A stretch of 64,000 nucleotides of DNA, from positions 124,001 through 188,000 of the forward strand of contig CAVRIR010000004.1 in assembly GCA_963721305.1 (NCBI GenBank), written 5' to 3'. Within the stretch, counting starts at the first letter, position 1. Every line of letters begins with the position of its first letter. A program made the position numbers and the translations under genes. This document shows, one piece after another, positions 9,031-17,589 of the stretch. The stretch comes from DATAES01 sp963721305 (GTDB lineage Bacteria > Actinomycetota > Acidimicrobiia > Acidimicrobiales > JACDCH01). A model generated the notes under the pieces. It saw nothing but the letters and a program-made list of their open reading frames with translations, searched no databases and was not told where the DNA came from.

Positions 9031-11799
9031 GTGCTGATCGCAACCGAGTTCCTCAGCCAGACGACGCTGAGGTTCGTCCTTCTCGGTATGGCGACAGGTG
9101 CACTGACCGCGCTCGTCGCGCTGTCGATCGTCATCGTCTACCGGGTCTCGGGCGTACTCAACTTCTCGGCCGCGGCGCTCGGCGCCATCGGCGCGTTCGT
9201 CTGCTACACGTTGCGTGACGATCACGACTGGCCGGCCGGACTGGCGCTCGCCGCCGGCTTGGGTGTCGGCGTCGCGCTCGGCATGTTCACCTACGCCGTC
9301 ATGGCGTTGCTGCGCAACACGTCGCTGCTCGCGAGGTTGATCGCGACACTCGCGCTGCTCAGCGCGGCGCAGAGCTTCATGCTCGTCGTGTGGACCAACC
9401 AGCTGACCGCGCCGACATCGTTGCTGCCCGACCGGTCGATCGTGCTCACCGGCGACCTTCGCATCAACCAGGACCGTCTGATCCTGATCGGCCTGGCGTT
9501 GGTCCTCGCCGTCCTGCTGCGTGGCATCTACAGCGGCACGTTGTTCGGGCTCGCGACGTCCGCCGTCTCCGAGAACCGGCGCGTGGCGGCGATCGCTCGA
9601 TGGGCACCGGGACGGATCGAATTCGTCAACTACGTGATCGCCGGATTCCTCTCGGCCCTCGCCGCGATCCTCCTTGCACCGATCATCGGACTGAACGCGA
9701 CGGTGCTGTCGATCGCCGTCCTGCCCGCACTCGCGGCCGCTCTCGTCGGACGGTTCTCGTCGTTCGCTCTCACGGTCGTGGCCGCGCTGGCGATCGGCGT
9801 CATCCAGAGCGAGATCTCACTGTTCCAACCGGATCTCGCGCACGCATTCAGGGTGAGCGTCCCGTCCCTCACCGGTCTCACGGAAGCCGTACCGCTCATC
9901 ATCATCCTGGCGGTCACTGTGTTCTCCGGAAGGATGCGACCGTCCCGAGGGGAGACCGCGGCCCGCCTTCCGCTGCCCGGCAGCGGGCGGCTGTCCCGCG
10001 TGCCGTTCGCGATCGCGCTCATCGGCGGCATCGGTCTGATCATCGGCGTCCCGAGCTACGCCGACGCGTTGATCGTCACCTTCGGGATCGGCATCATCAT
10101 CGCCTCGGTCGTGGTCGTGTCGGGCTACGCCGGACAGCTCTCGTTGTGCCAGTACGCGCTCGCGGGATTCGGCGCGTGGGCCGCGGCGCGCGCCGCCAAC
10201 AGTTGGAACGTTCCCTTCCCCGTCGCACTCGTGATCGGTGTGGTCGTCGCCGTGGTGGTCGGCGTCCTCGTCGCATTACCGGCCATCCGCACGCGCGGCG
10301 TCACGTTGGCGATCGTGACCCTCGCGCTGTCACTGGTGTTCAGCGCGTTGATCTTCCAGAACGCGTCATTGACCGGCGGGTTCGAAGGCATCGTCGTCAA
10401 GAGCCCCGAGATCTTCGGCTACAAGCTCGATCCGTTCGCTCACCCACAGCGGTACGCCGCGCTGATGCTCATCGCGCTGCTCGTGGTGTCGCTGATCGTG
10501 GCGAACCTGCGCGTCGGCTCGACCGGACGGCAGATGATCGCGGTCCGCAGCAACGAGCGCGCCGCCGCCGCGCTCGGCATCAACGTGGTGGGCGTCAAGC
10601 TGTACGCATTCGCCGTCGGGGCCGGCATTGCCGCGATCGGCGGCATTCTCCTGGCGTTCCGCGAGACGAACGTGCAGTTCAGCTCGTTCGACGTGTTCGG
10701 TTCGATCCTGCTCGTGCAGTACGCCGTCATCGGCGGTCTGGGATGGATCTCCGGGGTCGTGCTCGGCGCCAGCGCGGCGCCCGGCGCCGTCGCGACACGG
10801 CTCACCAACGATCTGCTGCCGAACCTCGACAACGTCGCCGCGTGGATCGCCATCTTCAGTGCGATCGGCGTGGTCCAGCTGCTGCGGCGTGCCCCGGACG
10901 GCGTCGCTTCGATGTGGGCGAGCATGGGAACCCGCTTCGTCCGGCAGCGCCAACCCGCCGCCGCGGTTGGGCCCAGCGAAGCGCTCGAGATCACCTCGAC
11001 GGGACGCGAGCTCGAGGTGCAGGACCTGCTGGTGCGGTTCGGCGGAGTGACCGCGGTCGACGACGTGTCCTTCAAGGTCGTCCCCGGTGAGGTGATCGGG
11101 CTGATCGGCCCGAACGGCGCGGGCAAGACGACCGTGCTCGACGTGATCACCGGCTTCACCCGCCAGCAGCAGGGTCGCGTCCTGCTCGACGGTGTCGACG
11201 TGTCGAGCTGGCGACCCGAACGACGAGCCCGTGCCGGCATCGCGCGTTCCTGGCAAGGGGTCGAGCTGTTCGAAGAGCTGACCGTGCGCGACAACCTGCT
11301 CGTCGCAGAGGACGACCGATCCTTACTGCATTACGTGCGCGACCTCGTGTGGCGCAGGCGCGTGTCGCTGTCCCCGTTCGCCGAATCGGTCGTGGACGAT
11401 CTCGGTCTTCGCGACGTGCTCGACGAACGTCCCACGACGCTGCCCCACGGCGTCATCAAGTTGGTCGGCATCGCCCGCACGATCGTCGCCCAGCCTGGTG
11501 TCGTGTTGTTCGACGAGCCGGGCGCAGGTCTCGACAAGGACGAGAGCCGCGAGCTGGCCACGCTCATCCGGCACTTCGCCGACCGGCACGGGGTCGCGGT
11601 CGTCATCATCGAGCACGACATGGCGTTGATCCTCAACACCTGCGATCGCATCGTCGCCCTCGACTTCGGCCGCAAGATCGCCGACGGCACGCCGCACGAG
11701 ATCCAGGCCGATGAAGTGGTGGTGAAGGCCTACCTCGGTGATCCGATCGAAGCAGCTCCGGCCCCACGGCCGAGCGCGGTCGAGATGGGGACTTCGTGA
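9031..11799 (+). CDS. Fused branched-chain-type ABC transporter: LivH + LivM permeases + LivG ATPase
   Basis: A 922-residue three-part fusion. Residues about 5-300 form a LivH-type permease, about 320-630 a LivM-type permease (YAGQLSLCQYALAGFGAW, then the EAA-like RSNERAAAALGINVVGVKLYAF), and about 655-905 a LivG-type ATPase. The ATPase has Walker A GPNGAGKT (about residue 693), a divergent signature LPHGVIKLVGIART and Walker B PGVVLFDEPGAGLD. In most bacteria these are separate genes, so the transporter core here is pre-assembled with one nucleotide-binding domain; the second comes from the LivF-like gene overlapping the stop. GTG start at 9031. Confidence 0.9.
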   Translation: MLIATEFLSQTTLRFVLLGMATGALTALVALSIVIVYRVSGVLNFSAAALGAIGAFVCYTLRDDHDWPAGLALAAGLGVGVALGMFTYAVMALLRNTSLLARLIATLALLSAAQSFMLVVWTNQLTAPTSLLPDRSIVLTGDLRINQDRLILIGLALVLAVLLRGIYSGTLFGLATSAVSENRRVAAIARWAPGRIEFVNYVIAGFLSALAAILLAPIIGLNATVLSIAVLPALAAALVGRFSSFALTVVAALAIGVIQSEISLFQPDLAHAFRVSVPSLTGLTEAVPLIIILAVTVFSGRMRPSRGETAARLPLPGSGRLSRVPFAIALIGGIGLIIGVPSYADALIVTFGIGIIIASVVVVSGYAGQLSLCQYALAGFGAWAAARAANSWNVPFPVALVIGVVVAVVVGVLVALPAIRTRGVTLAIVTLALSLVFSALIFQNASLTGGFEGIVVKSPEIFGYKLDPFAHPQRYAALMLIALLVVSLIVANLRVGSTGRQMIAVRSNERAAAALGINVVGVKLYAFAVGAGIAAIGGILLAFRETNVQFSSFDVFGSILLVQYAVIGGLGWISGVVLGASAAPGAVATRLTNDLLPNLDNVAAWIAIFSAIGVVQLLRRAPDGVASMWASMGTRFVRQRQPAAAVGPSEALEITSTGRELEVQDLLVRFGGVTAVDDVSFKVVPGEVIGLIGPNGAGKTTVLDVITGFTRQQQGRVLLDGVDVSSWRPERRARAGIARSWQGVELFEELTVRDNLLVAEDDRSLLHYVRDLVWRRRVSLSPFAESVVDDLGLRDVLDERPTTLPHGVIKLVGIARTIVAQPGVVLFDEPGAGLDKDESRELATLIRHFADRHGVAVVIIEHDMALILNTCDRIVALDFGRKIADGTPHEIQADEVVVKAYLGDPIEAAPAPRPSAVEMGTS

Positions 11800-12503
11800 C
11801 TGCCCTGCTCGAGGCGAAAGGACTCACTGCCGGCTACGGCAAGGTGACGGTCGTTCGCGACGTCGATCTCGAGATCCGTGAAGGCGAGGTCGTCGCGCTG
11901 CTCGGACCGAACGGCACCGGCAAGACCACGACACTGCTCACCCTGGCGGGCGATCTCACGCCCCTCGGCGGGACGGTGAACTGCCTCGGCCTCGACGGCA
12001 ACGCGTCACTGCACCAGCGCGCCCGCGCCGGGCTCGCGCTCGTCACCGACGCCCGCGCCGTCTTCACTCGCCTGACGGTCGCGGAGAACCTCCGCGTGTT
12101 CCGCACCACACGCGAATCGGTCGTCGAACTGTTCCCCGAGCTCGAGGCGCATCTCGACCGGCGTGTCGCGTTGCTTTCCGGCGGGCAACAGCAAATGCTC
12201 GCGCTCGGACTCGCGCTGTCGCGCCGTCCTGCGGTCGTGCTGGCGGACGAGCTCTCCATGGGACTCGCGCCGCTCATCATCGACCGGTTGTTCGCCGCGC
12301 TGCGAACGGCCGCTGATCAAGGCACGGGCGTGCTGCTCGTCGAGCAACACGTCCACAAGGCGATGAACATCGCCGACCGCGTCTACGTCATGGAGCACGG
12401 TCGCATCGCGATAACGGGGACGGCAGAGGATCTGCGCCACCGCGTCGACGCGATCCAGTCGTCCTACCTGGCCGACACCGCGGCCCCCGGAAACTCAGCC
12501 TGA
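11796..12503 (+). CDS. livF: Branched-chain-type ABC transporter ATP-binding protein, LivF-like
   Basis: A 235-residue ATPase with Walker A GPNGTGKT at about residue 37, signature LSGGQQQMLALGLAL and Walker B VVLADELSMGLAP, all typical of LivF. GTG 11796 overlaps the stop of the permease-ATPase fusion by 4 bp, indicating translational coupling. Together with the lipoprotein at 7761 it completes an importer with two permease domains and two ATPase domains encoded in three genes. Its 3' end overlaps the convergent TetR gene by 9 bp. Confidence 0.9.
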   Translation: MTALLEAKGLTAGYGKVTVVRDVDLEIREGEVVALLGPNGTGKTTTLLTLAGDLTPLGGTVNCLGLDGNASLHQRARAGLALVTDARAVFTRLTVAENLRVFRTTRESVVELFPELEAHLDRRVALLSGGQQQMLALGLALSRRPAVVLADELSMGLAPLIIDRLFAALRTAADQGTGVLLVEQHVHKAMNIADRVYVMEHGRIAITGTAEDLRHRVDAIQSSYLADTAAPGNSA

Positions 12504-13124
12504 CTTCGTCCGCCGACGCGCCGACGATCGCAGCAAGCCGTCGAGGAAGCGGCGCCAAGCGTCAGGGTCGGGCGCGGCCTGTCCGGCCCCCCGCTGCACG
12601 AGCAGTCCGAGCTGCAGTGACTCGAGGAAGAAGATGATGGAATCGAAGTCCGCATCCGCACTCGCGGATCCCTCTTCGATCGCTCGCTGGATCAGCTGCT
12701 CGATGATCGTCGTTCGCCAGCGCGCACGATTCTCGCTGATGGCGGCGGCGATGTTCGGTTCACGCCGGGCCGCGATGAAGGCTTCGAGCTGCATGGCCTC
12801 CGCGTCGTCGAGTCCGCCTTCCGCGCGGCTCGCCTCGACGAGCGCCTGCGCGACAGTCTGACCGTGGAAGCGCCGGGCGACGGTGTTCAGCTCGACCTGC
12901 CGAAGGACCGCTTCCATGAGCAGTTCGTCCTTCGACGCGAACCGGCCGTAGACCGCCCCGCTCGACAGGCCGGCGGCTTTGACGATGTCCATGATCTTCG
13001 TGCCGTCGTAGCCCTTCGACGCGAAGACCTGTGCGGCGGCGTCGAGGAGCTGCGCGCGAAGCGGGTCATCGTCCGTGGCCGCGGTTGCGTCGTCAACGGC
13101 CCGATCGCGGCTGGCGTCCCCCAC
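12495..13124 (-). CDS. TetR-family transcriptional regulator
   Basis: About 209 residues. The N-terminal HTH is clear: LLDAAAQVFASKGYDGTKI, then MDIVKAAGLSSGAVYGRF. A helical ligand domain follows. I chose GTG 13124 because it gives normal family length and leaves the palindrome at 13150-13162 upstream as a possible operator; an ATG at 13232 would extend the frame by 36 low-complexity residues. It is convergent with the ABC importer (9 bp overlap) and divergent from the YCII/ECF pair, so it could control either; its ligand is unknown. Confidence 0.85.
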   Translation of the reverse strand: MGDASRDRAVDDATAATDDDPLRAQLLDAAAQVFASKGYDGTKIMDIVKAAGLSSGAVYGRFASKDELLMEAVLRQVELNTVARRFHGQTVAQALVEASRAEGGLDDAEAMQLEAFIAARREPNIAAAISENRARWRTTIIEQLIQRAIEEGSASADADFDSIIFFLESLQLGLLVQRGAGQAAPDPDAWRRFLDGLLRSSARRRTKSG

Positions 13125-13149
13125 GGACCGGAGGCTACGCCGGTCCGTG

Positions 13150-13162
13150 ACGGAAATTCCGT
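13150..13162. promoter_or_regulatory. Perfect palindrome, candidate TetR operator
   Basis: ACGGAA-A-TTCCGT is a perfect 6+1+6 inverted repeat in the divergent gap between the TetR gene (start 13124) and the YCII gene (13249). Size and position fit an autoregulatory TetR operator. No binding data; a palindrome this short can occur by chance. Confidence 0.4.
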
Positions 13163-13248
13163 GAACGCTGTCCTCTGGGACCAAGCCCGTTCGTAGCAAA
13201 GGTTGGAAGCGGGCATCGGGCCCGCCGAACAAGGAAGGATCAGACGCG

Positions 13249-13605
13249 ATGCCGATCTACCTGCTCTCCGTCCACCACAGCCCCCGGTTCCCCCAACCCT
13301 CCGAAACCGACATGCAGAAGGCGTTCCAGCAAGTCGACCGGTTCAACGAACAGGTCAAGGACGCCGGAGCCTGGGTGTTCGCCGGTGGTCTCCATCCGCC
13401 CGAGATCGCCACGCTCGTCAACGCCAACGGGGGCGAGGTCGTCGTCACCGACGGCCCGTTCGCCGAAACGAAGGAACACCTCGGCGGCTTCTGGATCATC
13501 ACCGCGGCCGACCTCGACGAGGCTCTCGACTGGGCCGCGAAGGGATCCGCAGCCTGCATGGGTCCGGTCGAGGTGCGCCCGTTCCAGGAAGACACGGAAG
13601 CCTGA
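13249..13605 (+). CDS. YCII/DGPF-domain protein
   Basis: A 118-residue protein of the YciI-related (DGPF) family. The diagnostic VVVTDGPFAETKEHLGGFW stretch is at about residues 64-82. The ATG at 13249 follows AAGGAAGGA. The protein is encoded 17 bp before an ECF42-type sigma factor; in actinobacteria this pairing is a defining feature of the ECF42 group, whose DGPF partner is of unknown biochemical function. No catalytic residues can be assigned from sequence. Confidence 0.85.
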   Translation: MPIYLLSVHHSPRFPQPSETDMQKAFQQVDRFNEQVKDAGAWVFAGGLHPPEIATLVNANGGEVVVTDGPFAETKEHLGGFWIITAADLDEALDWAAKGSAACMGPVEVRPFQEDTEA

Positions 13606-13622
13606 ACCAGCGCGAGCGCGCC

Positions 13623-14864
13623 GTGCCACCGGTCGACCATGCCGAGCTCGAACGGGTCTTCCGTGAGGAGTCCGGCCGAGTGATCGCCACCCTGATCCGC
13701 CTCTTCGGTGACATCGACATCGCCGAAGAAGCGGTTCAGGACGCGTTCGTGGTCGCCACCCGACGATGGCCGGCCAAAGGGCTCCCTCCGAATCCCGGGG
13801 GCTGGATCACCACGACGGCGCGCAACCGTGCGATCGATCGCCTTCGTCGAGAGTCGTCGCGACACGATCGGCACGTCCAGGCGTTCGCACTGATCCGTGC
13901 GGATGTGGACGTCCACGACGACGAGCACGGGGACAAGGAGGCGATGAACGACGTGACCGACGATCGCCTACGACTCATCTTCACCTGTTGCCACCCGGCG
14001 CTCGCCCCCGCCGCGCAGATCGGGCTCACCCTTCGGTTGCTCGGTGGACTCGAAGTGCCGTACATCGCCCGCGCGTTCCTCGTGCCCGAACCGACGATGG
14101 CGAAGCGCCTCGTCCGCGCGAAGCAGAAGATCCGCGACGCCAAGATCCCGTACCGCGTGCCGACCACCGGTGAACTACCCGATCGCCTCCCTCGCGTGCT
14201 CGCGGTGCTGTACCTGATCTTCAACGAGGGCTACACCGCGACCGAGGGTGAGGCGCTCGTCCGGGCCGATCTGTGTGCGGAAGCGATCCGGCTCGCACGC
14301 GTGCTCGCCGACCTCATGCCGGACGAACCCGAGGCGCTCGGCCTGCTCGCGCTCTTGCTGCTCATCGACGCGCGGCGCCCCGCCCGCACGAATGCCGACG
14401 GTTCCATGGTGCTGCTGAGTGACCAAGACCGCAGCCTCTGGGATCGTTCGCTCGTCGACGACGGGCAGGATCTCGTTCGGCGCTGCCTCCGCCGCAACCA
14501 GCCGGGCCCGTATCAGATCCAGGCGGCGATCAACGCGGTGCACAGCGATGCCGCGACGGCGGCAGACACCGATTGGCAGCAGGTGCTGGCGCTCTATGAC
14601 CAGCTGCTGATGTTCACGCCGACACCGATCGTCAGGCTCAACCGCGCCGTCGCGGTCGCAGAAGTCCACGGGCCCGCGGTCGCCCTCGCGACCATCGAAG
14701 ACCTCGGTCTCGACGACTATCACCTGTATCACGCGACGCGCGGCCAGCTGCTGGGGCAGCTCGGCCGTGTTGACGAGGCACGCGGCGCGTACGACCGCGC
14801 GTACGAGCTCACGACGAACGAAGCCGAGCGCAACCTCATCGACGGCAAGCGCAACTCGCTCTGA
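13623..14864 (+). CDS. ECF RNA polymerase sigma factor, ECF42-type with C-terminal TPR-like domain
   Basis: About 413 residues. The sigma2 domain (about 5-70, IRLFGDIDIAEEAVQDAFV) and sigma4 domain (about 105-170, LTLRLLGGLEVPYIARAFL, ending in AKRLVRAKQKI) are followed by about 230 residues of helical repeats (SFARTNADG-like spacing, ALYDQLLMFTPTPIVRLNRAVAVAE). This long C-terminal extension replaces a separate anti-sigma factor in ECF42. GTG 13623 is the first start giving a proper N-terminus; the frame is open further upstream through the YCII gene, without meaning. Probably co-transcribed with the YCII gene. Confidence 0.85.
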   Translation: MPPVDHAELERVFREESGRVIATLIRLFGDIDIAEEAVQDAFVVATRRWPAKGLPPNPGGWITTTARNRAIDRLRRESSRHDRHVQAFALIRADVDVHDDEHGDKEAMNDVTDDRLRLIFTCCHPALAPAAQIGLTLRLLGGLEVPYIARAFLVPEPTMAKRLVRAKQKIRDAKIPYRVPTTGELPDRLPRVLAVLYLIFNEGYTATEGEALVRADLCAEAIRLARVLADLMPDEPEALGLLALLLLIDARRPARTNADGSMVLLSDQDRSLWDRSLVDDGQDLVRRCLRRNQPGPYQIQAAINAVHSDAATAADTDWQQVLALYDQLLMFTPTPIVRLNRAVAVAEVHGPAVALATIEDLGLDDYHLYHATRGQLLGQLGRVDEARGAYDRAYELTTNEAERNLIDGKRNSL

Positions 14865-15097
14865 GTTGCTGTGCTCACTGCGTTCTCCGCACGGGGCACG
14901 TTTCGGCGCGAGTGTCGACGTGCCGACCAGCGTGCCGCATCGAGGACGAACAGGACCAGGCCCGCCCCCGGTACGGCACGACGGTTCGGTTCTCGGTGAA
15001 CTCGCAGCGCATGCGGAGGCCGCCCGGAGGCTCGTTGCGCATGGTTGTGCCCAGTCCGAACCGCTCGGGCGCACCCATCACAAGGAGATCACTCGAC

Positions 15098-15526
15098 ATG
15101 AATCCGATCCGCAAACTGCTCATTGGCGGCGCAATGGCCGGCACCGCACTTGCCGGCGGTGCCATCGGCGCCGGCATGGTCGGCACCGCCAGCGCGCAGA
15201 CGTCAACCAGTTCGTCCGGCTCCTCCGGCTCGTCGGGCGCGGCGAACACCACACCATCGCAGGGCCAGCCGTCACAGACGCCCGACTGGAGCAAGGGCGG
15301 TCACCAGGCCAACGGCATCACCGAGACGGTGCTGACGGGTGACAACCTGACCAAGGCCGACGCGGCCGCCGAAGCTGCGGTTCCCGGCGCGACGCCGCAG
15401 CGGGCCGAGACCGACGCCGAAGGCGCGACCTACGAAGTCCACATGACGAAGAGCGACGGCTCGATCGTCACGGTGAAGCTGGACGCCGACTTCAACGTCA
15501 CCGGCACCGTCGACGGCATGGGCTGA
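15098..15526 (+). CDS. Secreted PepSY-like protein
   Basis: A 142-residue exported protein. ATG 15098 follows AAGGAG at 15082. A Sec signal peptide with a long Gly/Ala core (KLLIGGAMAGTALAGGAIGAG) ends at about TASAQ; a Ser/Gly/Thr/Pro linker follows. The C-terminal ~65 residues (TETVLTGDNLTKADAAAEAA ... EVHMTKSDGSIVTVKLD) resemble a single PepSY domain, thought to bind or inhibit proteases or act as an extracytoplasmic sensor. It stands alone behind a 233 bp upstream region. Function unknown. Confidence 0.65.
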   Translation: MNPIRKLLIGGAMAGTALAGGAIGAGMVGTASAQTSTSSSGSSGSSGAANTTPSQGQPSQTPDWSKGGHQANGITETVLTGDNLTKADAAAEAAVPGATPQRAETDAEGATYEVHMTKSDGSIVTVKLDADFNVTGTVDGMG

Positions 15527-15566
15527 CCTCGACCATCCTCCGACGCCCCCCCATCCCGTCACGCGG

Positions 15567-16232
15567 TCAATCGGCGTCGAGCCACGGTTCGAAATCCTCG
15601 AACCGTGGCTCGACTCGCGGGTCGGGCAGCCGGTACGCGCGCAAACGGGTGGGACGGTCGATCGGTTGCCGTTGCCAGCCGGTGTTGCGCTCGAAGTACC
15701 GGACCGCGGTAGCAACCGAGGGCCAATCGCAGTCATCGAGGACCACGAGTCCGCCCGGGCGCACGAGCTCGCGCAGGAACGCGAGGTCCACGAAGATGTT
15801 GTGGAAGATGTGGCTGCCGTCGACGAAGGCCGCGTCTGCCACGAAGCCGTCGCCGATGAGCCGTGGGAGCGCGAGCTGCGAGCGCTCGACGAGCACGTTG
15901 CACCGCGCGGTGAGTCCAGCCGCGGCGAGCGCCTGCAGGCCGGCGTTGCCGAACTGGTCCTGGTACGCGTCGACGATGACGTGCGTGGGTTCGCCTGCGT
16001 TCAGCGCGAACGCCTCGCCGATCGCCAGCGCTGAGCTGCCGTAGGCGAGTCCGATCTCGATGACCGTCGTCGCACGTTCGGCGACCAGCACGTCTCGCAG
16101 CACGTCGCCGTCCGCGAACGGCAGCGCGACCCGCTCGAAGTCGCCTGCCGCCCTGGTGAATCGAGGGCCATCCGACGCGAGACGCTGCCGCGCCGCGCGC
16201 ACGGTCGCGGCGAGGTCGTCCGCCTCTCGCAC
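15567..16232 (-). CDS. Class I SAM-dependent methyltransferase
   Basis: A 221-residue protein with Rossmann-type methyltransferase motifs: motif I VIEIGLAYGSSALAI at about residue 57, acidic motif II HVIVDAYQDQFG, DAAFVDGSHIFHN, and LVRPGGLVVLDDCDWPS. The DGSH plus DD pattern is that of the Methyltransf_24 group often found in cell-surface or secondary metabolism. No neighbour indicates a substrate. A strong nested inverted repeat lies upstream at 16267-16316. Confidence 0.8.
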   Translation of the reverse strand: MREADDLAATVRAARQRLASDGPRFTRAAGDFERVALPFADGDVLRDVLVAERATTVIEIGLAYGSSALAIGEAFALNAGEPTHVIVDAYQDQFGNAGLQALAAAGLTARCNVLVERSQLALPRLIGDGFVADAAFVDGSHIFHNIFVDLAFLRELVRPGGLVVLDDCDWPSVATAVRYFERNTGWQRQPIDRPTRLRAYRLPDPRVEPRFEDFEPWLDAD

Positions 16233-16266
16233 CTAGTTCAACTCGTCGCGCGCGACCGACGCGTCT

Positions 16267-16316
16267 CGTTCTGGCGTCACGGACGGCGGATATCCGCCGG
16301 ATCCGACGCCAGAACG
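16267..16316. terminator. Nested perfect inverted repeats, probable terminator of the P450 gene
   Basis: Outer arms CGTTCTGGCGTC (16267-16278) and GACGCCAGAACG (16305-16316) are exact complements and enclose a second perfect 16 bp palindrome, CGGCGGATATCCGCCG (16284-16299). The element lies 32 bp after the P450 stop (minus strand) and before the methyltransferase. It lacks a U-tract, so it may instead serve as an operator or boundary element. Confidence 0.55.
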
Positions 16317-16347
16317 GAGATGGGACCGGCGCACGGCGACGGCTGGC

Positions 16348-17523
16348 TCAGCGCGACGCGGCGAAACGGACCGGCAGGGTCTCGTACCCGCTCACGAAGT
16401 TCGCCGGACGGTAGGCCGGCTCGTCCTTGTCGACCAGCTCGAGGTCGGGCAGGCGATCGAGCAGCTCCTCCAGGATGACTCGGAGCTCGAGCCGGGCCAG
16501 GCTCGCGCCGAGGCAGAAGTGGGTACCGAACCCGAACGCGACGTGTTCGTTGGGCGACCGGCGGATGTCGAAGTCGAACGGGTCCTCGAACACGGCTTCG
16601 TCACGGTTGGCGGACGGGTACAACAACATCAGCTTCTCGCCCTCCGGGACGAGCTTGCCGCCGAGCTCGACGTCGGTCGTGGCGATGCGCGCCATGTTCT
16701 TGATCGGCGTCACCCACCGCAACATCTCTTCGATCGCAGAGTCGAGCAGCGAACGATCGTCGAGCAACGCTTCCCAACGGTCGCGCTCGGCCAGCAGTTG
16801 GTACACGCCGCCACTGATCACATGTCGGGTGGTCTCGTCGCCGCCGATGAGGATCAACAGCGACTCGATCACGATCTCTTCGTCATCGAACCGGTCGCCG
16901 TCGACCTCCGAGGTCGCGAGCACGCTCATGAGATCGTCGGTCGGTTGCTCTCGCCGTGCGGTGATGACCTTGATCGCGTACTCGTGGTAACCGGCTGCCG
17001 CCGACATCATGTTGGTCAGCAGCTCGTCGTCCGATGCACCGAGCCCGCGAAGGAGATCGTCGCTCCACCGCAGGAGTTGCTCACGGTCAGGAGGTTCGAC
17101 GCCCAGGGCGTCGCCGATGACGATCAAGGGCAGCCAGGCCGCGACATCCCACACCAGATCGCACGTGCCCCGTTCGGCGACGGCATCGATCAACAGGCGC
17201 GCCGTCCGCCGGATCGACTCCTCCTGAGCGCGGACTCGACGAGGCGTGAACCCCTTGTTGACGAGTTTGCGGCGCGTCCAGTGCGCCGGATCGTCCATGT
17301 CGATCATCATCGGATTGGCCGGCGAATCGGGACGGATGCCGGCCGCGCTGCTGAACAGCTTCGGCTGCCCCGACACCTGCTTCACCAGGTCGTAGGTGGC
17401 GACGCCCCAGACGCCGTGCTTCGGATCACGCCAGACGGGCGCGTTCTTCCGTAGCCACGTGAACTCGTCGTGCGGGTTGCGGCCCCAGAACGCGCCGTCG
17501 ACCAGATCGATCCGGTCCTCCAT
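16348..17523 (-). CDS. Cytochrome P450
   Basis: A 391-residue soluble bacterial P450. It has the I-helix oxygen-activation motif IGGDETTRHV, the K-helix EEMLR motif and the haem loop FGFGTHFCLG, with axial Cys337. Start ATG 17523 is preceded on its strand by GAGGAGGAG; a longer open frame upstream is a shadow of the plus-strand membrane gene. Such CYPs hydroxylate hydrophobic compounds using ferredoxin-delivered electrons; no ferredoxin is adjacent. Divergent from the membrane gene at 17590 (66 bp gap). Confidence 0.92.
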   Translation of the reverse strand: MEDRIDLVDGAFWGRNPHDEFTWLRKNAPVWRDPKHGVWGVATYDLVKQVSGQPKLFSSAAGIRPDSPANPMMIDMDDPAHWTRRKLVNKGFTPRRVRAQEESIRRTARLLIDAVAERGTCDLVWDVAAWLPLIVIGDALGVEPPDREQLLRWSDDLLRGLGASDDELLTNMMSAAAGYHEYAIKVITARREQPTDDLMSVLATSEVDGDRFDDEEIVIESLLILIGGDETTRHVISGGVYQLLAERDRWEALLDDRSLLDSAIEEMLRWVTPIKNMARIATTDVELGGKLVPEGEKLMLLYPSANRDEAVFEDPFDFDIRRSPNEHVAFGFGTHFCLGASLARLELRVILEELLDRLPDLELVDKDEPAYRPANFVSGYETLPVRFAASR

Positions 17524-17589
17524 GGGACTGAGCTCCTCCTCGCCGGCGAGGGACGCATCGTATAGGAAGGCATCGCAGCTCCTGCCGCG

